Assembly: GCF_000934725.1 (NCBI RefSeq) | Contig: NZ_JYNS01000001.1 | Span: 620,001-684,000 of the forward strand | Source: Methyloterricola oryzae | GTDB taxonomy: Bacteria; Pseudomonadota; Gammaproteobacteria; Methylococcales; Methylococcaceae | Direction: 5' to 3' | Length of the DNA stretch: 64,000 bases | Shown here: piece by piece, positions 34,415 through 43,456 of the stretch | Numbering within the stretch: position 1 is the stretch's first letter | Layout of the letters: each line of letters opens with the position of its first letter | Translations under genes and position numbers: made by a program | The notes under the pieces: generated by a model | What the model was told of the DNA's origin: nothing | The model's database searches: none | What the model saw: the letters and a program-made list of their open reading frames with translations, nothing else

Positions 34415-35118
34415 GCCTCCCCCGCCGAAGCCCCTTGCTCCGCCAGGGTGCCCTTATCCAGATGCAGTTGCCGGCCGGCGTATTCCGCGGCCTTGGGATC
34501 GTGGGTCACCATGACCACGGTCTTGCCATGCTCGCGGTTGAGCATCTGCAGCAGCCCCAGGATCTCGTCGGCGGTCTTGCGGTCCAGGTCGCCGGTGGGC
34601 TCGTCGCACACCAGCAAGGCCGGATCGGTGACGATGGCGCGCGCAATGGCCACGCGCTGCTCCTGACCGCCGGACAGTTCCCCCGGCTTGTGCCCGGCGC
34701 GATCGGAAAGCCCCACCAGTTCCAGGGCCAGCGCCGCATGCCGCCGCCGCTGGGCCGCGCTCAACCGGGTCAGCAGCAAGGGCAGTTCCACGTTCTTTTG
34801 CGCGCTGAGGGCGGGCAGCAGATTGTAGAACTGGAACACGAAGCCCACATGGGCGGCTCGCCAGTGCGACAGGCCCGCGCTGGAGAGCCGGTCGATGCGC
34901 TGTCCGGCGATCTCGATGCTGCCGGCGGAAGGGGTGTCCAGCCCACCGATCAAATTGAGCAGGGTCGTCTTGCCCGAGCCCGAAGGCCCCATGAGGGCGA
35001 CGAATTCGCCGCGCGCGATATCCAGATCGATGCCGTGCAGCACCTCGACGGTATCAGTCCCGCGCCGGTAGGCCTTGGTCACACCGCGTATCAGAATCAG
35101 GCTCTCATCGCCGGACAT
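34411..35118 (-). CDS. MacB/LolD-type ABC transporter ATPase
   Basis: This 235-residue nucleotide-binding subunit has Walker A GPSGSGKTT (about 43-51), a Q-loop, an ABC signature LSGGQEQRVAIARAI with Glu where Gln is usual, Walker B LLVCDEPTGDLD and the H-loop MVTHD. The LolD/MacB-like 'RAAHVGFVFQFYNLLPALSA' segment is present. It powers the two FtsX-type permeases encoded downstream. It begins 3 nt after the adaptor stop, so the four genes form a tight operon. Confidence 0.92.
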   Translation of the reverse strand: MSGDESLILIRGVTKAYRRGTDTVEVLHGIDLDIARGEFVALMGPSGSGKTTLLNLIGGLDTPSAGSIEIAGQRIDRLSSAGLSHWRAAHVGFVFQFYNLLPALSAQKNVELPLLLTRLSAAQRRRHAALALELVGLSDRAGHKPGELSGGQEQRVAIARAIVTDPALLVCDEPTGDLDRKTADEILGLLQMLNREHGKTVVMVTHDPKAAEYAGRQLHLDKGTLAEQGASAGEA

Positions 35119-35121
35119 GGC

Positions 35122-36330
35122 TCACTCCACCTGCACCGATTGCCCGTCCCGCAGGTCCGCGCCGGGTGAAAGCACGACCTGTTCGCCGCCACGCAGGCCG
35201 GCCAGCACGCGCCGACTCCCGCCCACGGCCTCGCCCAGGGTCAGGGCGCGGCGCTGCGCCCTGCCTTCCTTCACCACGAACACGGCGGAGGCATCGCCCT
35301 CGCCCACCAAAGCCGCAGCCGGCACCAGCACCGCGGGCGGCGCCTTGGAGGCGAGGGATTGCGGCTCCTCCAGAAACGCCACACGGACGCCCATGTCGGG
35401 CACGATCCTGGGGTCCTTTTGCTTGAGGGCGATGCGCACCTTGACCGTGGCCTTGGTGCGGTCGGCCGTGGGTATGATGGCGATGACCTCGGCGGGTATG
35501 GACCAATCCGGGTAGGCATTGAGGCGCGCCTCCACCGGCTGACCGGCTTTCACGCGGCCGATGAAGGACTCGTTGACATCCACCTCGATTTCCAGGGAAT
35601 CCATATCGACGATGGTGCCGATGCCGGTGCGGGTGAAACCGCCGCCCGCGGACATGGGTGAGACGATCTCGCCGGGCTGGGCTGCCTTGGTTACGATGAC
35701 GCCGGAAAACGGCGCGCGCACGACGGTGTTGTCCAGATTCACCTGCGCCACCCGCACGCCCTGTTCGGCCACCGTCAGCTGCAGTTGCTGGGTGGCCAGG
35801 CGCGCTTTGAAGGAATCCACGCTGACGCGCCCCTGCTCGGCCGCCTGGGCGCTGACGAGCTTGCGCGCGGCCAGGTCGCGCAACCGCGCCCAATCCCGCC
35901 GCGCTTGTTCCAACTGTACCTGAAAGTCCTCCAACTGCGAGCGCGCGGCGTCGCGCTGCGCCTGGCTCAGAGCCAATTGCGCCTTGGCATCCACCGGGTC
36001 CAGCCGGGCCAGCACCTCGCCCTCCTGCACCCGCCGACCTTCCTCGATGTAGATGGCTTCGATTTTCCCCGTGATCTTGGCGGAAACGGTGGCCTGCCGG
36101 CGCGCCACCACGTATCCGGTGGCATCCAGGATGGAAGCGGGACCCGAGCTTTCCAGCACCGCGGCGGCAGTCTTCACATGGATCGGGGCATCACGCCCGA
36201 ACAGCCACCAGGCCCCGACGGCCACGGCCGCCGAGAGCAGCATCCAAGGCAGCCAGGAGGCTTTGCCTCCGGGCGCCTGGAATTCCTTGCGGTCGATATG
36301 AAGCTGCTTGAGGAGTTCGGATTTTTCCAA
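35122..36330 (-). CDS. HlyD/MacA-family periplasmic adaptor
   Basis: This membrane fusion protein has one N-terminal membrane helix (about 28-45: WLPWMLLSAAVAVGAWWLF), a lipoyl half (VVARRQATVSAKITGKI), a coiled-coil hairpin of about 90 residues, a second lipoyl half (VVRAPFSGVIVTKAAQPGEIV) and beta-barrel/membrane-proximal domains. It would link the inner-membrane ABC exporter to an outer-membrane channel; no TolC gene is nearby. The TTG at 36330 gives the usual start 'EKSELLKQLHIDRKEF'. The alternative ATG at 36375 overlaps a TACAAT sequence that looks like a promoter -10 box, so I prefer the shorter form (402 aa). Confidence 0.83.
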   Translation of the reverse strand: MEKSELLKQLHIDRKEFQAPGGKASWLPWMLLSAAVAVGAWWLFGRDAPIHVKTAAAVLESSGPASILDATGYVVARRQATVSAKITGKIEAIYIEEGRRVQEGEVLARLDPVDAKAQLALSQAQRDAARSQLEDFQVQLEQARRDWARLRDLAARKLVSAQAAEQGRVSVDSFKARLATQQLQLTVAEQGVRVAQVNLDNTVVRAPFSGVIVTKAAQPGEIVSPMSAGGGFTRTGIGTIVDMDSLEIEVDVNESFIGRVKAGQPVEARLNAYPDWSIPAEVIAIIPTADRTKATVKVRIALKQKDPRIVPDMGVRVAFLEEPQSLASKAPPAVLVPAAALVGEGDASAVFVVKEGRAQRRALTLGEAVGGSRRVLAGLRGGEQVVLSPGADLRDGQSVQVE

Positions 36331-36409
36331 AGGAGAAGCATAAGGCTTGAAGCGGAAGGCGGCCCGCCCCCGCATTGTAAAGCGGCGCGAACGGCATGGA
36401 AATGCAAAC

Positions 36410-36656
36410 GGCCCTGGGCTCGAAAGCGCAGGGCCGCTTGTTGCAGCGTGTCAGCCGCTCAATAACGAACAGAGCGCACTGTCGAACGTGCCCGGTCAGG
36501 CGCCTTGGGTCTTATTGATCAGGCCCAAAAATACCCGTCTGGTATTTCGGGCCGACGCCAAGGTCGGTACGCGCCCGACCTTGGCTGACACGGCCAGTCG
36601 CCGCGCCGGGACATCCTTGCCCCGCATTAACCCGGCCACTAAGGGCCGGGTTAATG
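36410..36656. repeat. Cluster of four stem-loop inverted repeats
   Basis: The 331 nt between the ABC operon start and sodB contain no convincing gene but four inverted repeats. These are GGCCCTG/CAGGGCC (36410-36435), GGCCC..ATACC/GGTAT..GGGCC with a bulge (36522-36553), an 11-bp perfect stem GCCAAGGTCGG/CCGACCTTGGC (36557-36585) and a 13-bp perfect stem (36625-36656). Such density is unusual and may mark terminators, a structured RNA or a repeat array. Confidence 0.6.
36625..36656 (-). terminator. 13-bp perfect hairpin downstream of sodB
   Basis: CATTAACCCGGCC (36625-36637) pairs perfectly with GGCCGGGTTAATG (36644-36656) around a 6-nt loop, beginning 5 nt after the sodB stop. The GC-rich core with A/T-rich flanks suits an intrinsic terminator, although no long U-tract follows on either strand. 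Confidence 0.55.
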
Positions 36657-36661
36657 ACGAC

Positions 36662-37243
36662 TCAGGCCGCGAAGTTCTTCGCCGCAAACTCCCAGTTGAC
36701 CAGACTCCAGAAGGCTTCCAGGTACTTGGGACGCAGGTTGCGGAAATCGATGTAATAGGCATGCTCCCACACATCGCAGGTCAGCAGCGGGGTCTGTCCG
36801 CTGGTCAGCGGGCAGCCCGCGTTGCTGGTGCTAACCAGCGCCAGGCTGCCGTCGGCATTCTTGACCAGCCAGGCCCAGCCGGAACCGAAGGTGGTAACCG
36901 CACACTTGGTGAACTCCTCCTTGAACTTGTCGAAGGAACCGAAAGCCTTCTCGATGGCGGCGGCCAGTTCACCGGTCGGCGCGCCGCCACCAGTGGGGGA
37001 CAGGCTGTTCCAGTAGAAGGTGTGGTTCCAGATCTGGGCGGCGTTGTTGAAGATGCCGCCCGTGGATTTCTTGACGATCTCCTCCAGGGACAGGTTCTCG
37101 AACTCCGTACCCGGAATCAGGTTGTTCAGGTTGGTGACGTAGGTCTGGTGGTGCTTGCCGTAGTGAATCTCCAGGGTCTCTGCCGAGATATGCGGCTGCA
37201 GGGCATCCTTGGCATAGGGCAGAGGGGGCAGTTCGTGGGTCAT
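36662..37243 (-). CDS. sodB: Iron superoxide dismutase
   Basis: This 193-residue enzyme converts superoxide to oxygen and hydrogen peroxide in the cytoplasm. Metal ligands are visible as His in IHYGKHH, His in WNHTFYW, and Asp and His in CDVWEHAYY. The Gln in [11 protein letters not shown] and the motif GSGWAWLV mark the Fe form rather than Mn. The ATG at 37243 follows AAGGAGA on the minus strand. The gene stands alone, with a hairpin after its stop. Confidence 0.95.
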   Translation of the reverse strand: MTHELPPLPYAKDALQPHISAETLEIHYGKHHQTYVTNLNNLIPGTEFENLSLEEIVKKSTGGIFNNAAQIWNHTFYWNSLSPTGGGAPTGELAAAIEKAFGSFDKFKEEFTKCAVTTFGSGWAWLVKNADGSLALVSTSNAGCPLTSGQTPLLTCDVWEHAYYIDFRNLRPKYLEAFWSLVNWEFAAKNFAA

Positions 37244-37376
37244 CAAAGTCTCCTTGCGTGATTGGTTTCTTCTTCGGCAGAAGGGGCGCTGAGCGTCGCG
37301 CTTTTACCGAGCTTAATAGTGGAAAATTGAGTCTACCATCTGCGTCGGGGGGGCAAATAGCTCAGTCTGGGAAACA

Positions 37377-37399
37377 CTGTTGCCCGCAATGCGCAACAG
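37377..37399 (-). terminator. Hairpin after the polytopic membrane protein gene
   Basis: CTGTTGC (37377-37383) and GCAACAG (37393-37399) form a 7-bp stem 13 nt after the minus-strand stop at 37412. On that strand it is followed by TGTTT, a weak U-tract. It would separate the membrane protein operon from sodB. Confidence 0.4.
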
Positions 37400-37411
37400 G
37401 TGGCAATCACA

Positions 37412-39259
37412 TCAAGAGCTTGGCGGCGGATTGATCCACAGCGGACGCCGACGAATCCAGGAAACGGCGGCCAGTATGCCGTGCCACAGCAGCACGCCCA
37501 CGCAGAAAACCAGGGTTAATGCGCTGATCCCTTCAGCCACGCGCTGCGCCGTGGGGCGCTCAAATGCAATCGGGCGGTAGCGTGCGAACGCCAGAAGCTC
37601 GGCGCGCTCGGTCTCCCGGAAATGATCGCCCGGCTCGCAGCCATTGGCCTCCGGGAACACATAGCAGGCGGGATTTTTCAGATTCAGCCTCCCGCCCTGC
37701 ACGCGGTCGATCGGGCCCTCGGTCAACTGCTTTACGGGCAGGTTCTCCAGCCTGTAACCGAAGACCGGGTTGTAGCAGGGGAACCCGGAGACGCCGCTCA
37801 CCAGCGGATCGTTGGGGAAATGACGTTTTCCCGGCAAGCCGTCGTCATCGACCGCCCGAATCTCCGGGACGACCCTAGACTGGTGCAAATCCAGCCATCC
37901 CGTGGTAATAGGGGCAGGATCATAGGATTCGTGCTCGTAAAAGCGTCGGTCGGCAAAGCCATTACCCAAGAGGGTGAGCGCCATGCCCGCCGCCGCCAAG
38001 GGAGCCCGGGTCCTGGCGGGCAGCTTCTGCAACAGCACCACGGTGGCCATGGCACAGACCGGAACATAAACGAAATACCAGCGGAACAGATTGCTGCTGG
38101 CACCCAGCAGGGGCAGCCGCTTCAGGAAGGCATTCCAGTCCGGTGAATACACATTCACTGCGAGCGGAATCGCCAACAGCGCCAGCATGGCCGATACGCC
38201 CATCCATAGCCTGGCAGAGCGGCCGATAGGGTGCACCAGCCAGTGCCAGGCTGCACCGAGCAAAGCAAGCAACGGCACCACGCCGACGCCGAACTCGAAC
38301 TCGTGGCGGTCCAGCCTCCATTGCACCTGACGCAGGTCCGGCGCTATCAGCTCGGCAATCCCGGCCGGCGCAAAGAACAGGGTTTGCACCAGCAACCACA
38401 GGGCATGCGCCACGGAATCGACCCCCGGCAAGCTGTAGTCGGTACGGGGAAAGTGCTGCATGAAGGACAGCGCCGCCACGATCTTGAAGGCACCCAGGCC
38501 AGCGCTCACACCCGCGGCGATGGCCCCGCGCGTGGCGATGGCGCGCCAGGAAAGCGGACGACGCAACTGACGAATCAGGATCAGGCAGCCGATGGCCAGC
38601 ACGGAAGGGATGATCAGGTGCAGCATCCCGGCGTAAAGCCAATAGGCGCCGCAGAGGCCCGCGAGCAAGCCCGGCACCAGGCAACGGGTTTCCTTCCCGT
38701 CGCCGGCACCTTGTCCGCCCAGCAAGGCCAGTGCGACCCAGGGCACCAACATCACCCCGTGGAACGTGATGTGGCCGATCAGCATCCGGTGCACGAAAAA
38801 TCCGTTGTACATGAACAGCGCCGCTCCCAGCAAGGAAACCGCCATGCCGGCGTCGAATCCACGGCGGGCGAGGAAATAAAAGCCCCAGAAACCGGCGGCG
38901 GCGAATACCAGGAAAGTCAGATAGAGTGCCGCGAGGGGATCAACCCAGGCGGTCAGGAACTGAGGCAGGGAGTAATAGAAGGACTGCGGGTCCGGCAACA
39001 GCGGCTGACCGCCGCAGAAGGCGGGCGTGAACCAGGGCAGGCTCCAGAACCCGTTGGTCTGCCGCCAATATTCCCCCGCCAACAGGATCGGCATGTAGTA
39101 GGAGTAATCATGGCCGAGTCCTCCGCCACGGTTGGGAAAGAAAGCTCCGAAGACGCCATGAAACGCGACAAGCAGAAAGGCAAACACCGCCAGCGGGACC
39201 AAAGCCTGCCCTCGGCTCAGCCGCGTAGCCCGCCCATACATCCCTTGAAACCCCGCCAT
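37412..39259 (-). CDS. Polytopic membrane protein, possible GT-C-like enzyme
   Basis: This 615-residue protein has about a dozen membrane helices (for example VPLAVFAFLLVAFHGVFGAFF at 22-42 and PLAAAGMALTLLGNGFA) and an early periplasmic loop containing GHDYSYYMP. A soluble stretch of about 110 residues precedes the last helix (VFCVGVLLWHGILAAVSW). The first loop with acidic residues and the multi-helix body recall YfhO-like or GT-C glycosyltransferases that use lipid-linked sugars, but no diagnostic motif is certain. A strong AAGGAGG precedes the ATG. It lies 47 nt after the methyltransferase gene, probably in one operon. Confidence 0.6.
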   Translation of the reverse strand: MAGFQGMYGRATRLSRGQALVPLAVFAFLLVAFHGVFGAFFPNRGGGLGHDYSYYMPILLAGEYWRQTNGFWSLPWFTPAFCGGQPLLPDPQSFYYSLPQFLTAWVDPLAALYLTFLVFAAAGFWGFYFLARRGFDAGMAVSLLGAALFMYNGFFVHRMLIGHITFHGVMLVPWVALALLGGQGAGDGKETRCLVPGLLAGLCGAYWLYAGMLHLIIPSVLAIGCLILIRQLRRPLSWRAIATRGAIAAGVSAGLGAFKIVAALSFMQHFPRTDYSLPGVDSVAHALWLLVQTLFFAPAGIAELIAPDLRQVQWRLDRHEFEFGVGVVPLLALLGAAWHWLVHPIGRSARLWMGVSAMLALLAIPLAVNVYSPDWNAFLKRLPLLGASSNLFRWYFVYVPVCAMATVVLLQKLPARTRAPLAAAGMALTLLGNGFADRRFYEHESYDPAPITTGWLDLHQSRVVPEIRAVDDDGLPGKRHFPNDPLVSGVSGFPCYNPVFGYRLENLPVKQLTEGPIDRVQGGRLNLKNPACYVFPEANGCEPGDHFRETERAELLAFARYRPIAFERPTAQRVAEGISALTLVFCVGVLLWHGILAAVSWIRRRPLWINPPPSS

Positions 39260-39306
39260 GCCGCCTCCTTAAAGTGTTCGCTTGGGCGATGACCATCCAA
39301 GCCGGT

Positions 39307-40152
39307 TCAGGGATTCGTCGGCTTCTCCATCCCCAGCACGTAATAGCGAAGAATACCCATCCGGCTAGCCCACTCAGCCATGAGCGTCTCGACGGCGGCC
39401 GACCACCCCGGCCAGCGAACCTGCTGCGCCAGATCGCGCAACACCGGATAGGTCGGCAGGGTGTTGTCGGTGATGTCCTCGACCGTATCAAGCACGAAAC
39501 CCGAATCGAGGGCCAGCTTGCGGTAATCGGCCAGGGTATGCCCCAGATCGCAGCGGCCATAGAAACCGGCGTGGGCGGGCCACAAGGCTACCACGCGAAT
39601 CAGCGGACGCATCGCCGGCCGTGGCAGAAAGTCCGAGAGCGCCAGGCGTCCTCCCGGCTTCAGGACACGAAAGGCTTCCTGAAAAAACCGCGCGCGGCTG
39701 CCGAAGTGGAAGATGCACTCCACCGCCACCACGGCATCCAGGCTGCCATCGGCGAATGGCAAGTTGCAGGCATCGCCCTGCACCCAAGCCGGAGCCCGCG
39801 CCGAAGCGCAGAGCATGGACTGCGCGCGTACCAGTTGGCGGCCATCGATATTGAGCCCTGTCACCTCCGCTCCCTCGCAGCGTTCTGCAATACCAAGGGA
39901 TGTGCCACCGAAGCCGCAGCCCGCGTCCAGCATGGACATGCCGGGAGCGACCTTGGCGGCGTCCGCCACGCGCCGGGACAAGGCCTCGGCCGCCGCCGCA
40001 AAACCTGGCAAGGTTCGGTCCGCCAGCGCTGGCTCAGGCCAGTAGCCCCAGTGCACATGGCGGCCGAAGCACTGCGTCACGGCCTCGTCACCCTCATCCA
40101 GCAGCGTCAGCAGGGTATCGAAATACGGCAGGCGGAGCGGCATCATGCCCAT
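39307..40152 (-). CDS. Class I SAM-dependent methyltransferase
   Basis: This 281-residue protein carries the SAM-binding motif I (MLDAGCGFGGTSLGIAERC, about 74-92), motif II (VTGLNIDGRQL), an acidic/aromatic motif around QGDACNLPF and VVAVECIFHF, and FRVLKPGGRLALSDF. It resembles the UbiE/cyclopropane-synthase-like small-molecule methyltransferases with an N-terminal HWGYWP block. The substrate is not evident. Its ATG overlaps the upstream GTPase stop by 1 nt (TGATG), so the two are translated together. Confidence 0.85.
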   Translation of the reverse strand: MGMMPLRLPYFDTLLTLLDEGDEAVTQCFGRHVHWGYWPEPALADRTLPGFAAAAEALSRRVADAAKVAPGMSMLDAGCGFGGTSLGIAERCEGAEVTGLNIDGRQLVRAQSMLCASARAPAWVQGDACNLPFADGSLDAVVAVECIFHFGSRARFFQEAFRVLKPGGRLALSDFLPRPAMRPLIRVVALWPAHAGFYGRCDLGHTLADYRKLALDSGFVLDTVEDITDNTLPTYPVLRDLAQQVRWPGWSAAVETLMAEWASRMGILRYYVLGMEKPTNP

Positions 40153-42161
40153 CAGTCTTCCGACGGCCTGAAATCCTTCATCAGGGCATGCTGGACCTGT
40201 TCCGGCACCTGGGCGTAATGATGGAATTCCATGTCATAGGTACCCTCGCCCGCCGTGAGCGACTTCAGCCGCGAGGGGTAGTTCTGCATCTCGCCCAGGG
40301 GCACCTGGCCGGACAGGCGGACACGCCCCCCGGCCAAGGTGCGGGTGCCGTTCACATGGCCACGCCGAGCAAGAAGGTCGCCGCTGAGATCGCCCGCGGC
40401 GGAACTGGGCGCGGTGACCCGGATCTCCACCACCGGCTCCAGCACGATGGGTCTGGCCTGGGCGATGGCGTCCAGCAAGGCCTTCTTGCCGGCGGCGACG
40501 AAGGCCACCTCCTTGGAATCGACGGAATGGTGCTTGCCGTCGTACACGGTGACTCGGATGTCCTCGATGGGAAAGCCCGCGATGGCCCCGCTGGCGACCA
40601 CCTGGCGCACGCCTTTTTCCACCGCGGGAAGGAACTGGGAGGGTATGGCCCCGCCCACCACCGCGTCCACGAACTCGAAACCGGCCCCCCGCTCCAGGGG
40701 TTCCACGCGCAGATACACCTCGCCGAACTGCCCGGCGCCGCCGGTCTGCTTCTTGTGCCGGTGGTGGCCTTCCGCCGCCTGGGTGATGGTTTCCCGGTAG
40801 GGTACGCTGGGCGGCCGCGTTTCCACCTCCACGTGGTAACGCTCTTTCATGCCGTCCAGGGCCACCCGCAGGTGCAAATCCCCCTGGCCGCGGATGACGG
40901 TCTCGCCGGCGGTGCTCTCCACCTGCAGGCTGGGGTCCTCGGCCACCAGCTTGTGCAGGGCGTCGGAGAGTTTCTGCTCGTCGCCGCGGCGCACCGGCGC
41001 GATGGCGACGCCCGCCATGGGCCTGGGGAAATCCACGGAGCGCAGGTGGTAATGGTCTTCCTCGTGGGAATCGTGGATCACCGCGTCATGATGCAACTCG
41101 TCCACCTTCGCGATCGCGCAGATGTCGCCGGGAATGGCGTGGGTCAAGGGCTGATGCTCCTTGCCCTGCACCTGGAACAGATGGGCCAGCTTGAAGGGTT
41201 TGCGCCCATCGCCGACGAAATACTGGCCGTTGACCGACAGGCTGCCCTGGTGCATGCGGCAGAAGCCCACCCGCCCCAGGAAGGGGTCGATCTTCAGCCT
41301 GAATACATGCCCCACCGCATGCAGGCTCGGATCCGGCGCGACCCGCACCGGTTCGGCACCGGGCCCTTCGCCCTTGAGGAACTGCGGCGGGTTGCCCTCG
41401 CCCGGGTGAGGCATCAGCCGCTCAAGAATATCCAGCAGTTCGGTTACCCCCGCGCCCGTGCGGGCCGAGACGAAGCAAACGGGAATCAGATGGCCCTCGC
41501 GCAGCGCCTTTTCGAAAGGGTCGTGCAACTGCTCCGGCTGCAATTCCTCCCCCTGCTCCAGATACAAGGCCATGAGCGTCTCATCCACCTCCACGACCTG
41601 GTCGATGATCTCCCCATGGGCCTTGGCCACCGAGGAGAAATCGGTTTCCTCCCCGCCCGGCGCGAAGAAACAATCCACGACCCGCGCCCCGCCGCCCGCC
41701 GGCAGGTTGATGGGCAGGCACTCCTTGCCGAACACCTCGCGGATTTCCTCCAGCAGCGCCGCCAGGTCGATCTCGCCGGCATCGATCTTGTTCACCACCA
41801 GCAGCCGGCACAGGCGCTGGCGCGCCGCCGCCTCCATGCCCCGATGGGCGACGACCTCCAGACCCGACTGGGCGTTGATCACTATGGCCGCCGTCTCCAC
41901 CGCTGGCAGCGCGGCCAGGGCGCGTCCCAAAAGGTCCGGCGAGCCGGGTGTATCCAGCAGGTTGACCCGCGCGCCGCCGTGTTCGAAATGATAGAGAGCG
42001 GCCTCCAACGTATGTCCCAGTTGCTTCTCCAAAGGATCATTGTCGCTGGCGGCGGAGACGCCCGCGCGGCCGAGCAGCGCCTGTGTGAGCGTGGTTTTGC
42101 CGCTGCCGGCCTGGCCGATCAGGGCGATGTTGCGGAGGCTTTCCGTGGTGTGGTCTGTCAT
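40152..42161 (-). CDS. EF-G-like translational GTPase (divergent paralogue)
   Basis: The 669-residue protein follows the EF-G domain order: G domain (1-260), domain II, and domains III-V with the late 'DIRVTVYDGKHHSVDSKEVAF' segment. The P-loop is GQAGSGKTT (16-24) instead of the canonical EF-G AHIDAGKTT; G3 is DTPGSPD and G4 is NKID. This marks the 'elongation factor G-like' group rather than the housekeeping EF-G. Such paralogues may act in ribosome recycling or be specialised, but the role here is unknown. No ribosomal protein genes are nearby; instead it is coupled to a methyltransferase. Confidence 0.85.
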   Translation of the reverse strand: MTDHTTESLRNIALIGQAGSGKTTLTQALLGRAGVSAASDNDPLEKQLGHTLEAALYHFEHGGARVNLLDTPGSPDLLGRALAALPAVETAAIVINAQSGLEVVAHRGMEAAARQRLCRLLVVNKIDAGEIDLAALLEEIREVFGKECLPINLPAGGGARVVDCFFAPGGEETDFSSVAKAHGEIIDQVVEVDETLMALYLEQGEELQPEQLHDPFEKALREGHLIPVCFVSARTGAGVTELLDILERLMPHPGEGNPPQFLKGEGPGAEPVRVAPDPSLHAVGHVFRLKIDPFLGRVGFCRMHQGSLSVNGQYFVGDGRKPFKLAHLFQVQGKEHQPLTHAIPGDICAIAKVDELHHDAVIHDSHEEDHYHLRSVDFPRPMAGVAIAPVRRGDEQKLSDALHKLVAEDPSLQVESTAGETVIRGQGDLHLRVALDGMKERYHVEVETRPPSVPYRETITQAAEGHHRHKKQTGGAGQFGEVYLRVEPLERGAGFEFVDAVVGGAIPSQFLPAVEKGVRQVVASGAIAGFPIEDIRVTVYDGKHHSVDSKEVAFVAAGKKALLDAIAQARPIVLEPVVEIRVTAPSSAAGDLSGDLLARRGHVNGTRTLAGGRVRLSGQVPLGEMQNYPSRLKSLTAGEGTYDMEFHHYAQVPEQVQHALMKDFRPSED

Positions 42162-42377
42162 GGCGGGATCTGATATTCAGGTCCAAGGGAGCGCCGCGTG
42201 AGGGCGGCCGTTGTCGGCGATAACTATCACGCAACTGCGGGGGGATTGTCCACATTGGCCGCAGGCTTTAAGCCGCGCTAAACTGTCGACCGTGGAAAGG
42301 TCAGGACCACGCCGCATGCAACGCGGAAGGTCCAGGCCAGCAGCAGGCTTGGCAGCGAAACCAACGTGGAGCCTCTC

Positions 42378-43391
42378 GTGAGCACTAACAAAGTCAGAAA
42401 ACTAGAGAAGGCGCCGCCCCCCCTGGCGGCAGCGACCGGCGAAGATATCGAGGCAGCATCCGCTGCGCCCGCCGAACCCATTCCGCCTAATCCGGAAGCC
42501 GCCGAGGAAATCGAGGCCATCAGCCACGAGCCCACGGCCCATCTGATCGCCACCGCCCCCCATGGTAGCGACGAGGACAGCGAAGTCGCCCCGCTGCCGG
42601 CGGGTTATCCCTACCCGGGGCGCATGCGGCGCCGGGAATACGAGCGCCACAAAAAAGACCTGCAGATCGAGCTGCTCAAGGTGCAAAGCTGGGTGAAAGC
42701 CACCGGGCAACGGGTCATCGTGCTGTTCGAGGGCCGGGACGCCGCGGGCAAGGGCGGCACCATCAAGCGTTTCATGGAGCACCTGAACCCCCGCGGCGCG
42801 CGCGTCGTGGCCCTGGAAAAACCCACCGAGGTGGAACGGGGTCAATGGTATTTCCAACGCTACATCTCCCACTTTCCCACCGCCGGGGAAATGGTGTTCT
42901 TCGACCGCTCCTGGTACAACCGGGCCGGCGTGGAACGCGTAATGGGATTCTGCAAGCCCTTGGAGTACCTTGAATTCCTGCGCCAGACGCCACAGTTTGA
43001 ACGCATGCTAGTGAACAGCGGGATCCTGCTGTTCAAATACTGGTTCTCCGTCAGCCGCGAGGAGCAGCTGCGGCGCTTCGTCTCACGGCGCGACGACCCG
43101 CTCAAGCACTGGAAGCTCAGCCCCATCGACATCAAGTCCCTGGACCGCTGGGACGAGTACACCGAGGCCAAGCAGGTGATGTTCTTCAATACCGACACCG
43201 CCGACGCGCCCTGGACGGTCATCAAGTCCGACGACAAGAAGCGCGCGCGCATCAACTGCATGCGCCATTTCCTCTATGAGCTGCCCTATCCGGACAAGAA
43301 TCCCAAGGTGGCGAGCCCGCCCGACCCGCTGCTGGTCGGCGCGGCGCGCACGGTCCTGAAAGAGGAAGAACAACACTTCACCACCCCGTAA
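42378..43391 (+). CDS. ppk2: Polyphosphate kinase 2 family protein
   Basis: This 337-residue enzyme transfers phosphate between polyphosphate and nucleotides. Walker A is FEGRDAAGKGGT and Walker B/lid FFDRSWYNRAGVERVMGF; the family blocks RRDDPLKHWKLSP and INCMRHFL are present. The single-domain pattern suits class I PPK2, which phosphorylates nucleoside diphosphates. The first 70 residues are an acidic, Pro/Ala-rich disordered extension not needed for catalysis. GTG 42378 is 6 nt after GGAG and is preferred to GTG 42366. It is divergent from the EF-G-like gene, with 216 nt of shared upstream sequence. Confidence 0.92.
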   Translation: MSTNKVRKLEKAPPPLAAATGEDIEAASAAPAEPIPPNPEAAEEIEAISHEPTAHLIATAPHGSDEDSEVAPLPAGYPYPGRMRRREYERHKKDLQIELLKVQSWVKATGQRVIVLFEGRDAAGKGGTIKRFMEHLNPRGARVVALEKPTEVERGQWYFQRYISHFPTAGEMVFFDRSWYNRAGVERVMGFCKPLEYLEFLRQTPQFERMLVNSGILLFKYWFSVSREEQLRRFVSRRDDPLKHWKLSPIDIKSLDRWDEYTEAKQVMFFNTDTADAPWTVIKSDDKKRARINCMRHFLYELPYPDKNPKVASPPDPLLVGAARTVLKEEEQHFTTP

Positions 43392-43456
43392 ACTAGGCTA
43401 CGGCGGGGCCTTCGAGGCCGGCCCCGCCCAACCCGGCTGGAAGCCAAGAGACCCGC

